Notes under the pieces: generated by a model
The model's input: only the letters and a program-made list of their open reading frames with translations
Database searches by the model: none
Told to the model about the DNA's origin: nothing
Shown: positions 60,694-64,000 of the stretch, one piece after another
How the letters are laid out: every line of letters starts with the position of its first letter
Numbering within the stretch: position 1 is the first letter of the stretch
Translations under genes and position numbers: made by a program
DNA from: Bidens hawaiensis
Taxonomy: Eukaryota; Streptophyta; Magnoliopsida; Asterales; Asteraceae
DNA: 64,000 bases
NCBI GenBank assembly: GCA_021521415.1
Contig: JAIQDT010001645.1
Coordinates: forward strand, 310,001 to 374,000
Direction of reading: 5' to 3'

Positions 60694-61245
60694 GGTAAAG
60701 ATGTGGATCTAGGACGTTCTTTTCTTGCGTTAACAATAGAAAAGAAAATTATGTCTTGTATGTGAATTGGTTTTAACTATGGTTGATGTTTTTTGCTTAA
60801 AAACTATGTTTTGTATGTGAATTGGTTTGATCAATGCATATTTTGGTTGGAATTTATGCATCTTTTTATATGTTTTTTATTTTTTAATAAATATTTGTTA
60901 TGAAAAAAATACTTGTGCTAATGATAAAGTTGATATAATTCTCTGTTTATTTTCTATGTACCAAACAAGAGAAATGATTCTCAGCTATATTTCTCTACTG
61001 AAATCTCTGTACTACCAAACAGAACAGTCAATTCTCATTCTCCAGACCAATTCCCTTTCTCTGCAATTCCATTTCTCTATTTCATTTCTCTACAATTCCA
61101 TTCTCTGTACCAAACACCCCCTAAGAGTTTTAAGTCTTGTAACTTTGTTAGTAAAAATTAAAAGTCATATACTTTGTTAATAATATCATTTCGTAAATAA
61201 AGATTGATTTAATTAAAAACTTTATATTATGACAATATATAATTA

Positions 61246-62975
61246 GGGTAAGGTTAAAATACAAAGGACAACAAAAATGAGAAGGGTGAGAAGGAATATA
61301 ATCCATTGATTTTATATATGAATGGTTGAGATTAATTCAAGAATAAAAATTAAATAAAAATAGATGAGAAGGGTATGAAGGTAATGACCCACTTATGAAG
61401 ACTTTCTCTCTCCACATGCAATGCACATGTCAATTTCCCCATCATTTTAAAATGTCTATAACTTTTTCATACGACTTTTTGTTAAAAAAAAGTTTTTTTT
61501 ATCATAATAACAAACGTTTTTTTATGTTTAATATGAATATCATATAGTTATATAAAAATAAAAAAAGTTGGTGGGTTTTTTTTATATTGTGTTATATGGT
61601 TGTTCATTGTGTTTTTAAGTGGGTTTTCTATGCATTGTGTTATAAATTTTGGTCATTGTGTTTTTCAATTGATACTCATATTAAAGATAAAAATTAACAC
61701 AAAGATTACGTCATTGTGTCTTTCGTGCGTCATTGTGTCATTGAGAATGTGTCTTTATATTTATCTTTGTGCTTTAGTCACTGTGTTCAATATTCACTTA
61801 ATTTGAGAAAAATAGTACTATGTTGTTTGTGTATTACCTTCAAGGCATTATGTAATATATAGATTCCATTGTGTTTTATATTTCAGGTCATTGTGTTATA
61901 TGTATTTACCATTGTGTCTTACGTTTCAGGCCATTGTGTTATATTATTTACCATTGTGTCTTACGTTTCACGCCATTGTGTTATATTATTTACCATTGTG
62001 TCTTACGTTTCTGGCCATTGTGGTATATGTATTTACCATTGTGTCTTACGTTTCAGGCCATTGTGTTATATGTATTTACCATTGTGTCTTACGTTTCAGG
62101 CCATTGTGTTATATTATTTTCCATTGTGTCTTACGTTTCTGGTCACTGTGTTATATGTATTTACCATTGTGTCTTACGTTTCTGGTCACTGTGTTATATG
62201 TATTTACCATTGTGTCTTACGTTTCACACCATTGTGTTATATTATTTACCATTATGTCTTACGTTTCTGGACATTGTGTTATATGTATTTACCATTGTGT
62301 CTTACGTTTCAGGCCATTGTGTTATATGTATTGACCATTGTGTCTTACGTTTCTGGCCATTGTGTTATATGTATTTACCATTGTGTCTTACGTTTTATGC
62401 CATTGTGTTATATGTATTTACCATTGTGTCTTACGTTTCAGGCCATTGTGTTGTTATATATATTCATTATTGTGTTTTGCGTTTCAGGTTATTGTGTAAT
62501 ATGCATTCATCATTGTGTTTTATCTATTAGATAATTTGTTGGTATTTTTCATTATATATATACTATTACACAACGGTGTTATTAGTATTTAAAAAAACTC
62601 AATTATTAGATGAAAGACACAATGGCGAAAAAACACTAACAAACAGAAAGACACAATGACGAAAAAAGACACAATGATACGCAAAAAGACACAATAATGT
62701 AAATTACTTTTTATTATTATATAACAAAATTATACTCATATTAAAGGTAAAAAACGCTTGTTATTATGGTGAATTTTATGTTTTAAAAAAATATCATATG
62801 AAAAAGTTATAGACGTTTAAAAATGATGGGGGAATCAACATGTGACTTGCATGTGGAGAGAGAAAATGTGTAATATTACTTTTATACCCTTTTTTCTTTG
62901 GTCCCTACTTGACACATTTAATTATGGCTTCTCATCATTCTCATTTTTGTTCCCCTTTGTATAATAACTTGACCC
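61246..62975. mobile_element. Foldback element with long inverted arms
   Basis: The left end GGGTAAGGTTAAAATACAAAGG (then ACAAAAATGAGAA) is mirrored at the right end by TTCTCATTTTTGTTCCCC and CTTTGTATAATAACTTGACCC. Pairing continues inward for about 250 bp (CATGCAATGCACATGTCAATT opposite the GAATCAACATGTGACTTGCATG block; GTCTATAACTTTTTCATACGA opposite TCATATGAAAAAGTTATAGAC). Short GACACAATG motifs occur in inverted sense on both sides of the core. I found no convincing target duplication, so the class is open. The core is a minisatellite. Confidence 0.65.
61869..62530 (+). repeat. Minisatellite with 42/43-bp unit, about 15 copies
   Basis: The unit is CCATTGTGTCTTACGTTTC followed by (A/T)GGCCATTGTGTTATATGTATTTA; variants lack one base (TTATATTATTTA). 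Each unit contains two CCATTGTGT half-repeats. All three plus-strand frames stay open over much of the array (up to about 220 codons) only because the repeat lacks stops. These translations are not genes. Confidence 0.85.
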
Positions 62976-63919
62976 AAAGATACTTTCTTTTTAATATATA
63001 TGTTTTGTGGTTTTGTTAATTGGGAGTGAATACCGTGATTATTTATGTTCTTGTGTTGCATTTAATGGCTGTGTAAGATTGTTATGAGAGCTGATTTTGA
63101 TAGTCATGTAGAACATGTTACAAGGATGTACACCGGACCTTTGGATGAAGATGATTAATTTCAAGCAAAGACTTGGGTTTGAAAATATTACAACAGTTTA
63201 ATACAAGATAATACATTTTATATATTTTTATAAAAAAATATATGTTTTGAACACGAGGAAATATTTATTTTATAAGTATAGCAAGAAGCATTAAACGAAC
63301 TAACATAACGTTTCGAGAATAACTATGGGGAAATATAAATATAATATATTTTTATATATAACAGGTCGTATTAAAAATGCATTCTCTAAAAATAAATATA
63401 TGTTTTTATATGCAATTTATTTATCAAAGTCGAATTATGTTAGCCTGTTAGAGAAGAAAAAAAAAATCATAATTTATAGAAAATCGACACAGACTTTCAT
63501 ATAAGATAAACATGATTATTTTACCACTTATATTTAGAAAATTTATACATAAATAAATACTTCAATGAATCATGAAAGCACATCCTCAATGAGACGTCGA
63601 GTCAACGTTCATAGCATGCGATTTAAACGAGTGTAGCTGGTTGGTATTGGTATCAGTACTTTAGGTACTAGTAAAATACCAATCTCATTCCTAGTGAAGA
63701 GAGCGAGACCACATAATAGAAAACGTATAAATGAGTCTTAGCATCCTTCCCAAAATTTTATAGTGAAGTTGTCCATATATGCCTTAACTATATTTGTTTT
63801 ATAATCAATGAAAAAAAAAACATGCTTTATACCATTCAACTTATCTCCTATTCTCTAATCTTTGTATTCTTTCAAACAACTATCCATATGTAAATGCAAA
63901 CTAGGAAATATGAAGGTTT
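62976..63919. other. Gene-free AT-rich stretch
   Basis: No supportable gene or bounded repeat; short AT-rich frames only. Confidence 0.5.
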
Positions 63920-64000
63920 TGAAGAAACACTAACCGGACCCCGGGCAGATTACGGGTAACCTGGGGGTTAGATAGATGTTTCCCACGAGGGGTTAGACCC
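63920..64000 (-). mobile_element. Start of another LTR of the 35206-44327 family, cut by the window end
   Basis: From TGAAGAAACACTAACCGG onward this is the reverse complement of the last 81 bp of the Tat-type LTR, with three substitutions. The TG start at 63920 coincides with the LTR terminus, so a minus-oriented copy (full element or solo LTR) begins here and continues beyond the window. Confidence 0.85.

Larger units (their letters stand above)
57807..61121 (+). mobile_element. PIF/Harbinger-type element that captured host gene pieces (Pack-PIF)
   Basis: Terminal inverted repeats GGGGGTGTTTGGTAGAGGGAAT and ATTCTCTGTACCAAACACCCCC, with subterminal GAGAAATGGAATT-type repeats, are flanked by TAA (57804-57806, 61122-61124), the PIF/Harbinger TSD. 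No transposase is seen, so it needs one in trans. Inside are a leader of unknown origin, a TTCGTTTGTCCATTA-type low-complexity field (about 58600-59150), a chain of inverted repeats (59166-59760), CDKA exons (60086-60259) and a ribosomal protein L6 exon (60530-60693), both in plus orientation with intron sequence retained. Confidence 0.85.

Noticed and set aside
61869..62534. Three overlapping long plus-strand reading frames (about 147-221 codons)
   Set aside because: All are translations of the 42/43-bp minisatellite in different registers, and none has a codon bias or motif independent of the repeat.
1..64000. CRISPR arrays, operons or ribosome-binding sites
   Set aside because: This is plant nuclear DNA; the tandem repeats lack spacer structure and the genes are spliced, so prokaryotic features do not apply.

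Overview
This is AT-rich nuclear DNA from a flowering plant, probably a eudicot. Evidence: spliced plant genes, a GRAS gene carrying a miR171 site, and many plant retroelements and MITEs. The style of the retroelements recalls Asteraceae, but that is an impression, not a demonstration.

Host genes, left to right: (1) an SPX-domain gene (473-2098, +) with two PHR1-type P1BS sites upstream but an in-frame stop and a frameshift, so a probable pseudogene; (2) a single-exon plastid-type membrane protein of 336 aa (5130-6140, +); (3) a complete eight-exon VAP27 gene (23759-29386, +), whose 236-aa protein is an ER membrane contact-site adaptor of the MSP-domain class; (4) an intronless HAM-type GRAS regulator of 599 aa (48558-50357, -) with a 21/21 miR171 site.

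Mobile DNA fills most of the rest, and many ends are fixed by target-site duplications (TSDs). A degraded Ty3/gypsy chromovirus (11384-22750, - orientation, TSD GTCGT) sits inside a 365-bp tandem repeat; its left LTR was later hit by an unrelated 1.87-kb solo LTR (12146-14018, TSD CTCAC). A very young Tat-type gypsy element (35206-44327, TSD GAAAG) has LTRs differing, as far as I can read, only in a poly-C run. It has an intact gag, no recognisable pol, and an intact five-exon antisense gene of 915 codons with its own TATA box. Another LTR of this family starts at 63920 and leaves the window. A 2.4-kb solo LTR (54273-56668, TSD TTTAG) contains a solo Cassandra LTR (54813-55068, TSD CTTCA), and a damaged Cassandra lies at 10203-10622; both carry a 5S-rRNA-like promoter block.

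DNA-transposon-like elements: two Tourist/PIF MITEs (4784-5018, 46343-46666), two hAT-like MITEs (4194-4350, 33159-33572), a Mutator-like MITE with a perfect 9-bp TSD (6394-6935), a 1.7-kb foldback element containing a 42/43-bp minisatellite (61246-62975), and a 3.3-kb PIF/Harbinger-type element (57807-61121). This last one has captured pieces of CDKA and of ribosomal protein L6 and holds a chain of alternating inverted repeats.

The most notable loci are the antisense gene of the Tat element, the Pack-PIF element with its hairpin chain, and an extra open reading frame upstream of gag in the chromovirus. All motif matches come from reading the sequence; no database search was run.
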